From assembly GCA_963826055.1 (NCBI GenBank), contig CAWGVO010000001.1, positions 62,001-126,000 of the forward strand: a stretch of DNA of 64,000 bases, read 5' to 3'. The notes below the pieces were generated by a model, which saw only the letters and a list, made by a program, of their open reading frames with translations, made no database searches and was not told the origin of the DNA. Positions 7,369-16,484 of this stretch are shown one piece after another. The position numbers and the translations under genes were made by a program. Position 1 is the first letter of the stretch. Each line of letters starts with the position of its first letter. The DNA comes from JBBDMC01 sp963826055 (GTDB taxonomy: Bacteria > Pseudomonadota > Alphaproteobacteria > Rhizobiales > Kaistiaceae).

Positions 7369-7454
7369 CCCGCATTCCGCTCCGCTCCATGCGGGCTACG
7401 GGCTCATCGAAAACCCACCAACCGTAGCCCGGATGGAGCGCAGCGCAATCCGGG
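7369..7454. repeat. REP palindrome pair downstream of the RAYT unit
   Basis: Inverted pair of REP units: a reverse unit at 7369-7401 (ending ATGCGGGCTACGG) and a forward unit at 7424-7454 (starting GTAGCCCGGATGGAGC). It fills most of the 184-bp gap between the DUF1493 gene and the next small gene. With the pair at 6266-6353 it bounds a segment of about 1.1 kb containing the transposase and the DUF1493 gene. Confidence 0.8.
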
Positions 7455-7510
7455 AACTTCAATTCGAATCTTGACGTCGCTCTCGATTTCGCTTCGCGAC
7501 CCGACAACGG

Positions 7511-7738
7511 CTATTCGCCGAGCCGGGAAACCAGTTGCTGCGGGAATTCTTCCTCAAACCGGACTAGAGCACCCTTGTCCGTTCGAACCATGATTCCCGT
7601 CTTGTAGTATTCGAATTCGTCCTTGTACTCGGGCATGTACTCGTTGGTGTCCATCGAAGCCACGATCGTCCCGGTCTCACCATTTATTATCTTCACCCGA
7701 TCGCCGAGTTGCATATCGACACCATCCACGTATTTCAT
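7511..7738 (-). CDS. Hypothetical protein, 75 residues
   Basis: Not recognised. The N-terminal half (MQLGDRVKIINGETGTIVAS) looks like a small beta-barrel of the KOW/SH3 kind, followed by an acidic, tyrosine-rich segment (MPEYKDEFEYYKTGIMVR) and RFEEEFPQQLVSRL. Lower in GC than its neighbours and lying in the accessory island with REP units, the transposase and the DUF1493 gene, it is probably acquired. The ATG at 7738 is preceded by GGAG at good spacing. The small acidic beta fold next to an acyl-carrier-like gene would fit an immunity-type protein, but nothing here demonstrates that. Confidence 0.6.
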   Translation of the reverse strand: MKYVDGVDMQLGDRVKIINGETGTIVASMDTNEYMPEYKDEFEYYKTGIMVRTDKGALVRFEEEFPQQLVSRLGE

Positions 7739-7777
7739 GCGTCACTCCTTTGCGGTGACGGAACCGACTGCTCTCCC

Positions 7778-9598
7778 CTACCCCTTCACCTCCATCGCAT
7801 CGAGTTCCCCGATCAGCCCCTCGATCACGCCGAGGCCCTTCTTCCAGAAGCCGGGGTCGGTCAGGTCGAGGCCGAAGGGCGCGAGCAGCTCCTTGTGGTG
7901 CTTGGTGCCGCCGGCCCTGAGCAGGTCGAAATACTTCGCCTGGAAATCCGGCGTCCCCTCCTCGTAGAGCGCGTAGAGCGAGTTCACCAGGCAGTCGCCG
8001 AACGCGTACGCGTACACGTAGAACGGCGAATGGATGAAGTGCGGGATGTAGCTCCAGAACGTCTCGTAGCCCGGCCCGAGGCGGATCGCCGGCCCGAGGC
8101 TGTCGTGCTGCACCTCCATCCAGATCTCGCCGATCCGCTCCGCCGTCAGCTCGCCCTGCCGGCGCTCGGTGTGCACCTTCCGCTCGAAGACGTAGAAGGC
8201 GATCTGCCGCACCACCGTGTTGAGCATGTCCTCGACCTTGGCGGCGATCATCGCCTTGCGCTCCTCGCCGTCCGCCTGCTCGGAGAGCAGCGCGCGGAAG
8301 GTCAGCATCTCGCCGAACACGCTCGCCGTCTCGGCAAGCGTCAGCGGCGTCGGCGCCATCAGCGCCCCCTGCGGCGCCGCCAGCACCTGGTGGACGCCGT
8401 GGCCGAGCTCGTGGGCGAGCGTCATCACGTCGCGCACCTTGCCCTGGTAGTTGAGGAGCACGTAGGGGTGCACCGAAGGGATCGTCGGGTGGGCGAAGGC
8501 GCCCGGCGCCTTGCCGGGGCGCACCGGCGCGTCGATCCAGTGTTCGTCGAAGAAGCGCCGCGCGATCGCCGCCATCTCCGGCGCGAACAGCGCGTAGGCG
8601 CCGAGCACGGTCGCCCGCGCCTCGCCGAACGGGACCACCCGTTGCGGCGATTTCGGCAGCGGCGCGTTGCGGTCCCAGTAGTCGAGCTTCTCCTGCCCGA
8701 ACCAGCGCGCCTTCAGCGTGTAGTAGCGGTGCGATAGCGCCGGGTGGGCGGCGTTGACCGCCTCCACCAGCGCGTCCACCACTTCCGGCTCGACCCGGTT
8801 GGCGAGGTGGCGCGCCGCCGCCACGTCCTTGAAGCCGCGCCAGCGGTCGGAGATTTCCTTGTCCTTGGCGAGCGTGTTGGTGATCTGGGTGAAGAGCCGC
8901 CCGTTCTTGCCGAGCGTCGCGGCGAGCGCTTCGGCCGCCGCCTTCCGCTTCGCCCCGTCCCTGTCCTGGAGCAGGTTGAGCGTCGGCTCGATCGACAGTT
9001 CCTTGCCGCCGACGGTGAACCGCAGCCCCGCCATCGTCTCGTCGAACAGGCGGTTCCACGCGCTGTAGCCCGTCACCGACTTCTCGTGAAAGAGAAGTTC
9101 CACCCGGTCCTCGAGCTGGTACGGCTTCTCCTTGCGCACGTCCTCCAGCCACGGCCGGTAGCGGGCGAGCGCCGGCGCCGCCAGCGCCGCCTCCAGGTCC
9201 TCGTCGGCGATGCGGTTGAGTTCGAGCGTGAAGAAGACGAGGTGCGTGCTCGTCGCCGTGATCTTTTCCACCACGTCGCCGTAGAACTTCGATCGCGCCG
9301 GGTCGCTGGTGTCGCCGGCGTGGACGAGCCCGGCGAACGAGATCAGCCGGCCGAGCAACTCGTCGATTTGTTCGTACGCGATGACCGCCTCCGCCAGCCG
9401 CTCGCCGGCGTCGGGCTGCCCGGCCAGCCCGGTGAGCTTGCCCTTGAAGCGCATCTCGAACGCGGCCGCGTCGGTCTCGGCAAGCTTCAGGTCGGCGGCG
9501 ACCGTCGGGTCGCCCATGCCGACGTAGAGGTCGTCGAGGTTCCACTCGGGCAGTTCGCCCAGATCCTCTCCGGCGTCCGCCAGGGCGGTATCGGTCAT
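7778..9598 (-). CDS. pepF: M3 family oligoendopeptidase F
   Basis: Zinc metallopeptidase of about 606 residues that degrades oligopeptides in the cytoplasm. The active site is TLAHELGHGVHQVL with the HExxH zinc motif, followed by the third-ligand segment TPLTLAETASVFGEM (E of LAET). N-terminal oligoendopeptidase F domain and C-terminal M3 domain are both intact, with no frameshift in 1.8 kb. I choose the ATG at 9598 (MTDTALADAG), which has GAGGA seven bases upstream; an in-frame ATG 33 nt further up has no sensible ribosome site. Divergent from the NtrC-type regulator across a 289-bp spacer. Confidence 0.93.
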   Translation of the reverse strand: MTDTALADAGEDLGELPEWNLDDLYVGMGDPTVAADLKLAETDAAAFEMRFKGKLTGLAGQPDAGERLAEAVIAYEQIDELLGRLISFAGLVHAGDTSDPARSKFYGDVVEKITATSTHLVFFTLELNRIADEDLEAALAAPALARYRPWLEDVRKEKPYQLEDRVELLFHEKSVTGYSAWNRLFDETMAGLRFTVGGKELSIEPTLNLLQDRDGAKRKAAAEALAATLGKNGRLFTQITNTLAKDKEISDRWRGFKDVAAARHLANRVEPEVVDALVEAVNAAHPALSHRYYTLKARWFGQEKLDYWDRNAPLPKSPQRVVPFGEARATVLGAYALFAPEMAAIARRFFDEHWIDAPVRPGKAPGAFAHPTIPSVHPYVLLNYQGKVRDVMTLAHELGHGVHQVLAAPQGALMAPTPLTLAETASVFGEMLTFRALLSEQADGEERKAMIAAKVEDMLNTVVRQIAFYVFERKVHTERRQGELTAERIGEIWMEVQHDSLGPAIRLGPGYETFWSYIPHFIHSPFYVYAYAFGDCLVNSLYALYEEGTPDFQAKYFDLLRAGGTKHHKELLAPFGLDLTDPGFWKKGLGVIEGLIGELDAMEVKG

Positions 9599-9772
9599 GT
9601 CGGCGTCCTCGTTCGCAACATGGTTAACCATTCCTCACCGGTTTATGGCGCGCCGGCGCGCCCATGCAACCCGCCGGCTGTCCCCATTCTCCAGCAGCCC
9701 GATGCAGGCGCGCAACAGTCGTCCCCAATCGCGGTCAACGCGGCGTGCAACACCCCGCCAACGCCCGGCCGG

Positions 9773-9787
9773 TTAAACACCGATTAA
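9773..9787 (+). promoter_or_regulatory. CtrA-type binding site TTAA-N7-TTAA
   Basis: A perfect full CtrA box, TTAA-ACACCGA-TTAA, 100 bp upstream of the NtrC-type regulator start. A second half-type site TTAACCAT lies at 9624-9631, nearer to pepF. In alphaproteobacteria CtrA uses both forms to control cell-cycle, motility and envelope genes. The rest of the 289-bp divergent spacer shows no other clear element. Confidence 0.6.
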
Positions 9788-9887
9788 CTGGCCCCTCCCA
9801 TGATCGCGCCAAGAAAACAGCAGCGGGCCGCGATTCCTGGGGAACGCATGGCCCAATTCGGGTCAACAGGGGACGCCGGCGACACCA

Positions 9888-11374
9888 ATGACGACCACCA
9901 TCCTCATCGTCGACGACGATCCCGTCCAGCGCCGCCTTCTGTCGGCCGCAGTCGAGCGTTTCGGCCACAAACCGGTCGCCGTCGAAGGCGGCGAGGCCGC
10001 CCTCGACCTGCTCCGCGGCCCCGATGGCGAAGCCGTCGCGCTGATGATCCTTGACCTCGTGATGCCCGACCTCGACGGCATGGCCGTCCTCGCCCGGCTG
10101 CGCGAGGGCGACCGGCGGATTCCCGTCATCGTCCAGACCGCCCACGGCGGCATCGACACAGTGGTCGGCGCCATGCGCGCCGGCGCCGTCGACTTCGTCG
10201 TCAAGCCGGCCTCGGCCGAGCGCCTGCAGGTCTCCATCGAAAATGCCCTCAAGCTTGGCGCCCTCGAAGGCGAAATCGCCCGCATCAAGCGTTCCGCCGC
10301 CGGCACTCTCACCTTCCGCGATATCATTACCCGCAGCACGTCGATGGAGCGCGTCATCCGGCTTGGCCAGCGGGCCGCCCAATCGCAGATCCCGATCCTG
10401 ATCGAGGGCGAGTCGGGCGTCGGCAAGGAACTCATCGCCCGCGCCATCCAGGGCGGCAGCGACCGCCGTTCGAAGCCCTTCATCACCGTCAATTGCGGCG
10501 CCATCCCCGACAATCTGGTCGAGAGCATCCTGTTCGGCCATGAGAAGGGCGCCTTCACCGGCGCCGCCGAGAAGCACGTCGGCAAGTTCCGCGAGGCCCA
10601 CGGCGGCACCCTGTTCCTCGATGAGGTCAGCGAGTTGCCGCTCGACATCCAGGTCAAACTTCTGCGCGCCTTGCAGAACGGCGAGATCGACCCGGTCGGC
10701 GCCCGGCGGCCTCTGCGCGTCGACTTTCGCCTGATCTCGGCCACCAATCGCAACCTGATCGATCTGGTCAAGGAGGGGAAATTCCGCGAAGACCTCTACT
10801 ATCGCCTCAACGTGTTCCCGATCCGGATACCGCCTCTGCGAGAGCGCCGTGAGGACATCCCGGAGCTGGTCAGGCATTTCACCGCGCGCTTCGCCGCCGA
10901 GGAAGTCCAAGACGTTCATCCGCGGGGTATCGGCACCCGCCCTCCAGCTGCTGTCGCGATACGACTGGCCCGGAAACATCCGCCAGCTCGAGAACGCCGA
11001 TGTTCAGGGCGGTGGTTCTTGCCGACGGGCCAGTCCTCACACCCGAGGAATTCCCCCAAATCGCCGCCTACCTCGATGGTTCCGCGCCGGCAACCGCCGA
11101 GCAGGAGGACTTCCCGCTGCCGACCGAGCCCATCGCCATCGCGGTCGATCTGCCGCCTGCCGATGTTTCCGGCCAGATTTCCGCCCTCGACGAGGCCGGC
11201 GATATCCGTCCGCTCTCGCACGTCGAGGAAGCGATGATTCGTTTGGCGCTCGACCGCTACGACGGCCGCATGACGGTTGTTGCGCGCCAATTGGGCATCG
11301 GGCGCTCAACCCTCTATCGCAAGCTCAAGGAATTCGGCATTTCGGACACAGTTCCCGGAATTGCGGCCGAATAA
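9888..11374 (+). CDS. Sigma-54-dependent NtrC-family response regulator, two frameshifts
   Basis: About 494 residues with three domains: receiver (1-120; phospho-acceptor D56 in LMILDLVMPDLDG, conserved K106), AAA+ sigma-54 activator (140-380; Walker A GESGVGKE at 173-181, GAFTGA loop at 221-226, Walker B GGTLFLDEV) and a C-terminal Fis-type helix-turn-helix (GRMTVVARQLGIGRSTLYRK). Two apparent +1 shifts near 10904 and 11001 split the end of the AAA+ domain; the protein similarity continues through LSRYDWPGNIRQLEN. No sensor kinase is adjacent, so its partner is unknown. The CtrA box upstream suggests cell-cycle or motility control. Probably transcribed with the envelope gene downstream, or at least co-oriented with it. 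Confidence 0.9.
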
Positions 11375-11489
11375 GCGGTAACATTGCCTTGATCGGGCTT
11401 CTGCCCTGGTTGAATTACCCTATTGTTTGATTTCTCTACACACACATAGGCCAAACTGGCCCCTGTTCGGAGAAGCTAGAGGATCGCGA

Positions 11490-13154
11490 ATGATGCCCGT
11501 TCGTGCGTTGATGCCCGCCGTTGCTACAGTGATTCTGACCACTGCCGGGGCCCTGGCCGCGACCGCCGACAAGGCGGCGCCTGCCACTGACGACAAGACG
11601 CCCGCGATTTTCGCGAGCTATGTGGTCAGCGATCGCATCGTCGATCCGATGGCCGAGGCAATTCGGTCGATCCTGAGCGACGCCGGCACACGCGGCGCCT
11701 TTCTGGACAAGCGCGATGCTGCCGCGGTCGCCGAATTCTACGACGAGCAGGGTTACGCGCCGGTCTGGACAGCCAACGGCAAGCTCACCGAGCGGGCCCT
11801 TACGGTCATCGCCCGGCTGAAGCAGGCCAACACCGACGGCCTCAACCCGGCCGACTATCCGACCCCCCATGTCCAGATTGGCCTTGCCCAGCCGGCGACC
11901 ATCGAGGCGGTGGCGCGCGCCGATGTCCTGCTCAGCCGCTCGGTCGTCACATACGCCCGCCATGCCCACGCAGGCCGCTACGCGCCGGCCGACATTAGCC
12001 AGAACATCGACTACAAGCCCCACCTGCCCGATCCGGTGGCGGTTCTCGCCAACGTGGCGGGCGCCGACGATCCGGCCGCGGCGCTGGCCTCATACAACCC
12101 GACTCATCCGGAATTTGTCGCGTTGCGGAAGATGCTTGCCCAGATCCGCGCGTCGCACGTCGAAACGCCGCCGATGGTGCCGGCAGGCCCGTTGCTGAAG
12201 TTGGGCGTCAAGAGCTCACGCGTCGCCATCCTGCGGGAGCGGCTGAAGGTCACGGAACCCGCCGATGATCCGGAGCGTTTCGACGAGGTGGTCGACGAGG
12301 CGGTGCGGGCCTACCAGGAGCAGGCCGGTCTGGTTGCCGACGGCATCGTCGGCCAGGGTACGCTCGGCCGGCTCAACGCGGCCGCCGACGACCACGTCGC
12401 CACCATACTGGTCAACATGGAGCGGTGGCGCTGGATGCCGGAAAATCTCGGCAACTACTACGTCCGCGTCAACATCCCGAACTTCAACCTCGACGTTTAC
12501 AAGAACGGCGAGGTCATTCACACCACGCGTATAATCGACGGCAAGCCGACCAACCAGACGCCGATCTTCTCCGACGAGATCGAGTACGTCATCGTCAATC
12601 CCGTGTGGAACGTCCCTTCCTCGATCGCGGTCAAGGAAATGCTGCCGGACATTCTGGCCAACCCGGGTGCGGCGCTCAGCGGCTACGACGTCTACGCCAA
12701 CATCGGCGGGCGTTTCCAGCAGGTCAATCCGTACATGATCAACTGGAGTACGGTTGACATGCGCAAGATCCAGATCAAGCAGCCGCCCGGCGAGAAGAAC
12801 GCCCTCGGCGTGATCAAGTTCATGTTCCCCAATCCGTTCGCCGTTTACCTGCACGACACGCCGACCAAGAGCCTGTTCCAGAAGGATTATCGCGCCTACA
12901 GCCACGGCTGCATGCGGGTGATGAACCCCTGGGACTTCGCGGACGTACTTCTCGCCGACGAGCCCAACGTCTCGGCGGCGTCCCTGAAGAAACTTGTCGG
13001 CGGACCGGAGCGGCGGGTGAACCTCGATCACCCGATCGCCGTTCACATCACCTATTTCACCGCCTGGGTTGACGACCAGGGCGATCTCCAGGTTCGCAAC
13101 GACGTCTACGGCCTCGACGATCGCATGGAAAAGGTCATGGGCAGTCAATCATAG
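11490..13154 (+). CDS. Murein L,D-transpeptidase (YcbB/LdtD-like)
   Basis: Exported peptidoglycan cross-linking enzyme of 554 residues making meso-DAP to meso-DAP links. Visible are a signal peptide (ALMPAVATVILTTAGALA), an N-terminal scaffold (FYDEQGYAPVWTANGKL), a peptidoglycan-binding repeat (FDEVVDEAVRAYQEQAGL with VADGIVGQGTLGRL) and the YkuD catalytic motif YSHGCMRV, with H472 and nucleophile C474. The ATG at 11490 is preceded by GAGGA; a longer frame begins 21 codons earlier but spoils the signal peptide. The next gene is a YcbK-like protein, reproducing the ycbB-ycbK neighbourhood of E. coli. Confidence 0.93.
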   Translation: MMPVRALMPAVATVILTTAGALAATADKAAPATDDKTPAIFASYVVSDRIVDPMAEAIRSILSDAGTRGAFLDKRDAAAVAEFYDEQGYAPVWTANGKLTERALTVIARLKQANTDGLNPADYPTPHVQIGLAQPATIEAVARADVLLSRSVVTYARHAHAGRYAPADISQNIDYKPHLPDPVAVLANVAGADDPAAALASYNPTHPEFVALRKMLAQIRASHVETPPMVPAGPLLKLGVKSSRVAILRERLKVTEPADDPERFDEVVDEAVRAYQEQAGLVADGIVGQGTLGRLNAAADDHVATILVNMERWRWMPENLGNYYVRVNIPNFNLDVYKNGEVIHTTRIIDGKPTNQTPIFSDEIEYVIVNPVWNVPSSIAVKEMLPDILANPGAALSGYDVYANIGGRFQQVNPYMINWSTVDMRKIQIKQPPGEKNALGVIKFMFPNPFAVYLHDTPTKSLFQKDYRAYSHGCMRVMNPWDFADVLLADEPNVSAASLKKLVGGPERRVNLDHPIAVHITYFTAWVDDQGDLQVRNDVYGLDDRMEKVMGSQS

Positions 13155-13378
13155 ATTGCAGGAGAAACGCGAGCGTAGACGGGCGGTTAGACGGCCTTTC
13201 GGGCCTTGCCTCTGCGCCCTTTAAATGCCACGATCCCCTCATATTCAGGGTAACGTGGCGAAGGCGTTAGAGTGTTCGCGTTGGCGCTTTTGGGAGTGGT
13301 AAAGAGGCGTTAACCATTACACTGCGACAATAGAGCCGCTGGTGGGCCTGTTTTTTCAGGTAGGGACGGCGACAGAAG

Positions 13379-15088
13379 TTGTTTCGGCGGGGCGAAACTG
13401 TATCAAGCGTAACACGATGGTCCTTCAGGGACCGTGTTCCTGCACGACTCGGCGCGATTGCCTTGACGCTGGTGCTGTGCACGGCGGCGGTTGGCCGCGG
13501 CGAGGCTTCCGGCGAAGTTCGCGCGCTGAAGCTTTACAACCTCCACACGCATGACAAGGCCACGATCGTTTTCAAGCGCGGCGGCGTTTACGATCAGGCC
13601 GGTCTCGACCAGCTCAACGAATTCCTGCGCGACTGGCGCAAGGACAAGGTCATCAAGATGGACCCCCATCTGTTCGACCTTGTCTGGGAGGTCTACCAGC
13701 AGTCCGGCTCGCAGGATTACATCAACGTGATCTGCGGCTACCGGTCGCCGGATACCAACGAGATGTTGCGTCGCCGGTCGAGCGGCGTCGCCCAGAACAG
13801 CATGCACATTCAGGGCAAGGCAATGGACTTCGCCATCCCTGATGTCCCGCTCGCGAAGCTGCGCGTGATCGGCCTCAAGATGCAGGAAGGCGGCGTCGGC
13901 TTCTACCCGACGTCGGGCTCGCCGTTCGTCCACATGGACACCGGCAACGTCCGCCACTGGCCACGCATGTCGCACCAGCAACTGGCCCAGGTCTTCCCCG
14001 ACGGCAAGACCCTGTACATCCCCTCCGACGGCAAACCGCTGCCAGGCTACGACCAGGCGCTCGCTGACTACAAGGCGCGGAAGGCTACCGAGGGCAGCAT
14101 AGCGGTGGCCCGCTTCGACAAGTCGGCTTCACCGACAGTAGTTGCTTCGATTGCCGCCAACAAGCCGGCGCCAGCGGTCGTCGCCTCGGCCGCGGACCCC
14201 GACGAAATCCAAGACAATGTCGAGGCCGCAGCGCCTGTCCCCACGCCGCATCGTGCCGTCGCGGTGGCCGTTGCCAGCTATTCGACCGTACCGGCACCTC
14301 TTCCGCGGCTCGCCCCTAGACATACCGCGCCCCTCACCGTTGCCGCCGCCTCTCTGCCGGCACCGGCCCCAAGCCGCGGCCTCGACTTCAACTCGGTCGC
14401 GAGCACAAACCCGATGCCAATCACGCCGGGCATCGATTTCGGCTCACCACAGATCTGGTCGCCACCCGCCGTTCCCGCCGAACTCGCCGCAGCCATGGCC
14501 CAACGCGACCACACCCGGCGCGGCGCCTCCGTGCCGATCGCACCGACTGCCGTTGTCGCCACCATCGATGTCAGCCGGCCGTTGCGCGCCGAGGCCATGA
14601 CGACAGCGGTCCTTCGCCGGCACGTCACGGAAGAACCTACGGTGTCCGCCACCGTCCTCGCCTACGCTCCACTGAGCGCCTTCCGGACGGATGCGGCTCC
14701 GGTCAAACGCGGCGCCCTTGGCGTGCCGCTGCCGGCTCTGAACCCGCGGCATGACGATCAAACGGCGCGCGCCGCGCCGGCACCTCGCGGCACCGATGCG
14801 GCACCGCGCATGTACGCTCCGCCGCTGACCATGACCAATCTCGACACGCAGGGACTGCGTCTGTGGATCGGCCCGGGTTCCACCCGTCAGAAGAGCTTCG
14901 CCCTGCTCACCATGCCCGATTTCAGCCAGCCCACGGCCTTGATCAGCAAGCCCGAGGTTACTCTCGCCGCAGGCTTCGGGCCGAGACCCTACGGAATGCT
15001 GCGCACCGACAGCTTCTCCGGGCCGCTGGTCGCCCAGCCGGCGGTCATTGACCTCACCGACGGAACCTTGGTCACCGCCTCGCGCTGA
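13379..15088 (+). CDS. DUF882/YcbK-like M15-family peptidoglycan peptidase-like protein with long Pro/Ala tail
   Basis: The N-terminal ~215 residues form the DUF882 (peptidase M15-like) domain: ICGYRSPDTNEMLRR, SMHIQGKAMDFAIPDV and FVHMDTGNVRHWPR give the zinc-ligand His, Asp and His. A signal sequence (LGAIALTLVLCTAAVG) is present. The remaining ~350 residues are low-complexity Ala/Pro/Val-rich sequence, far longer than in typical family members of about 180-200 residues. The start appears to be TTG at 13379; no in-frame ATG precedes the signal peptide. A CtrA-like half site TTAACCAT lies at 13310-13317. Probable periplasmic cell-wall role together with the upstream transpeptidase. Confidence 0.85.
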   Translation: MFRRGETVSSVTRWSFRDRVPARLGAIALTLVLCTAAVGRGEASGEVRALKLYNLHTHDKATIVFKRGGVYDQAGLDQLNEFLRDWRKDKVIKMDPHLFDLVWEVYQQSGSQDYINVICGYRSPDTNEMLRRRSSGVAQNSMHIQGKAMDFAIPDVPLAKLRVIGLKMQEGGVGFYPTSGSPFVHMDTGNVRHWPRMSHQQLAQVFPDGKTLYIPSDGKPLPGYDQALADYKARKATEGSIAVARFDKSASPTVVASIAANKPAPAVVASAADPDEIQDNVEAAAPVPTPHRAVAVAVASYSTVPAPLPRLAPRHTAPLTVAAASLPAPAPSRGLDFNSVASTNPMPITPGIDFGSPQIWSPPAVPAELAAAMAQRDHTRRGASVPIAPTAVVATIDVSRPLRAEAMTTAVLRRHVTEEPTVSATVLAYAPLSAFRTDAAPVKRGALGVPLPALNPRHDDQTARAAPAPRGTDAAPRMYAPPLTMTNLDTQGLRLWIGPGSTRQKSFALLTMPDFSQPTALISKPEVTLAAGFGPRPYGMLRTDSFSGPLVAQPAVIDLTDGTLVTASR

Positions 15089-15096
15089 ACCCCGGC

Positions 15097-15354
15097 CTAC
15101 TCCGCCGCGGCCCGCATGCCGAGCGCGTGCATGTAAAGGTCGAGCAGCGCCTCCTGTTCCTGCCGCTCGGCCATGTCCTGTTTTCGCAGCCTCACCACCT
15201 GCCTCAGTGTCTTGGTGTCGAAGCCGTTGGCCTTCGCCTCGGCGTAGACCTCCTTGATGTCGTCGGCCAGCGCCTGCTTCTCCTCCTCCAGTCGCTCGAT
15301 GCGCTCCACGATTGACCTGAGCTGTTCTCCCGCGAAGCTCACGCTCTCGACCAT
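15097..15354 (-). CDS. gapR: GapR-family nucleoid-associated protein (DUF2312)
   Basis: 85-residue DUF2312 protein. It is an amphipathic coiled coil (LRSIVERIERLEEEKQALAD) followed by the conserved DIKEVYAEAKANGFDTKTLR and VVRLRKQDMAERQEQEALLD. In Caulobacter, GapR clamps overtwisted AT-rich DNA ahead of replication and transcription and is needed for normal chromosome replication. Length and sequence fit the family closely. The ATG at 15354 has GGGAGAAA upstream. Convergent with the DUF882 gene. Confidence 0.92.
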   Translation of the reverse strand: MVESVSFAGEQLRSIVERIERLEEEKQALADDIKEVYAEAKANGFDTKTLRQVVRLRKQDMAERQEQEALLDLYMHALGMRAAAE

Positions 15355-15464
15355 CGACTTTCTCCCGATACCGAATTCCGTTCAGGGGTCTTGGATGGCC
15401 CGTCGTGGCGCCGCGCACAAGTCGCCGGCGCGGTTTATCAACCGGCAAGGAACGGCCCCGAGGA

Positions 15465-16277
15465 TCAGAAGGTGTGGCGGACCTCGTGCAAATCCTCACG
15501 GTGGTTGAGTTCGGCGACGATCATCGCCAACCGCTCGGCCCATGCCTCCGCACCATCCGGGTCACCGATCAGATCCTGCCGGATCTCGACAAGGGCGTGG
15601 GCGAGGCCCCGCGCTGTGCCGTGTCGATGCATGGTGTCGTTGGCGAGCGCCCCCGAATAAGGTTCGTTGTCACCAACGACCAGGTCCGCATCCGTGCGCA
15701 AGGCCGCCAGCAGCGGCCCCGGCAGACGAGGGTCATTGTCCCACAGGATGCCCGCGTGCCAAGGGCGTACCTTGCCCCGCCACACCGGCGTGAAGCTGTG
15801 GATGGAAATCAGCGCCGGCACCCGCCCTGTCGCCATCGCCCGGTCGATCGCCGCTTCGACTGCGGCGTGATAGGGCTCGTGGAAGCGGGCAATGCGCCGC
15901 GCCCGCTCTTTTTCGTCGACGTTGGCGTTGCCCGGAATCACCGTTCGGTCGGAGAGCCGCATGACCAGGGTTGGATCGTCGGTACCGCGGTTAACGTCGA
16001 TCAGGAGTCGCGAAAAGTTGGCGAGCACCGCCGGCGCGCCGAGGCGGGCGGCAAGGCCGCGCGCAACCGCTTCGGCGCCGGGGTCGTAGGCTATGTGGCG
16101 GGTGAAGGTCTGCGCCGGCAGGCCAAGGTCGCCGTATTCCAGTGGCAGCCTGTTGCCGGCGTGGTCGCACAGGATGAGGAAGCCCGACGCCGGCTCGCCG
16201 TCGACCCGTGAGACAGGCGTGAACGCACCCGGCTCCGCCACCCGGCGCCGGGCCGGAGGGGCCGAGGCAATATCCAT
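15465..16277 (-). CDS. N-formylglutamate amidohydrolase family protein
   Basis: 270-residue member of the N-formylglutamate amidohydrolase (HutG-type) family. Recognisable segments are LILCDHAGNRLPLEYGDLGL, the central HIAYDPGAEAVARGLAARL, LLIDVNRGTDD, LISIHSFTPVWRGK (the metal-binding His region) and VGDNEPYSGAL. This subgroup, starting with the CDHAGN motif, is distinct from the HSG-type copy at 25.3 kb, so the substrate may differ. Intact frame; start ATG at 16277 with a weak ribosome site. It stands alone between gapR and the DUF1036 gene. Confidence 0.88.
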   Translation of the reverse strand: MDIASAPPARRRVAEPGAFTPVSRVDGEPASGFLILCDHAGNRLPLEYGDLGLPAQTFTRHIAYDPGAEAVARGLAARLGAPAVLANFSRLLIDVNRGTDDPTLVMRLSDRTVIPGNANVDEKERARRIARFHEPYHAAVEAAIDRAMATGRVPALISIHSFTPVWRGKVRPWHAGILWDNDPRLPGPLLAALRTDADLVVGDNEPYSGALANDTMHRHGTARGLAHALVEIRQDLIGDPDGAEAWAERLAMIVAELNHREDLHEVRHTF

Positions 16278-16484
16278 GGCAGCGGGATAATAGTGTCGCC
16301 CGCCGCACCGCGCTAGCGCGGCGAGGTCATGATCCCGCCCTGTTGTCGCGCCAAAAGGCGCCCGACAGAAGCAATCCGAACCGCCGGGCCCACCGCCGCC
16401 CGACCCGCGTTGACACAGCGAAAGGGCGCAAGCCATAAGTGTCCCCCAAGGCAACACCGGCCGTTGAACTCATAAATCTCGAAA

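Noticed and set aside
10890..11010. Programmed frameshifting in the NtrC-type regulator
   Set aside because: No slippery heptamer or stimulatory structure is seen, two independent shifts are needed, and the same kind of shift occurs in dozens of unrelated genes, which points to sequencing error.
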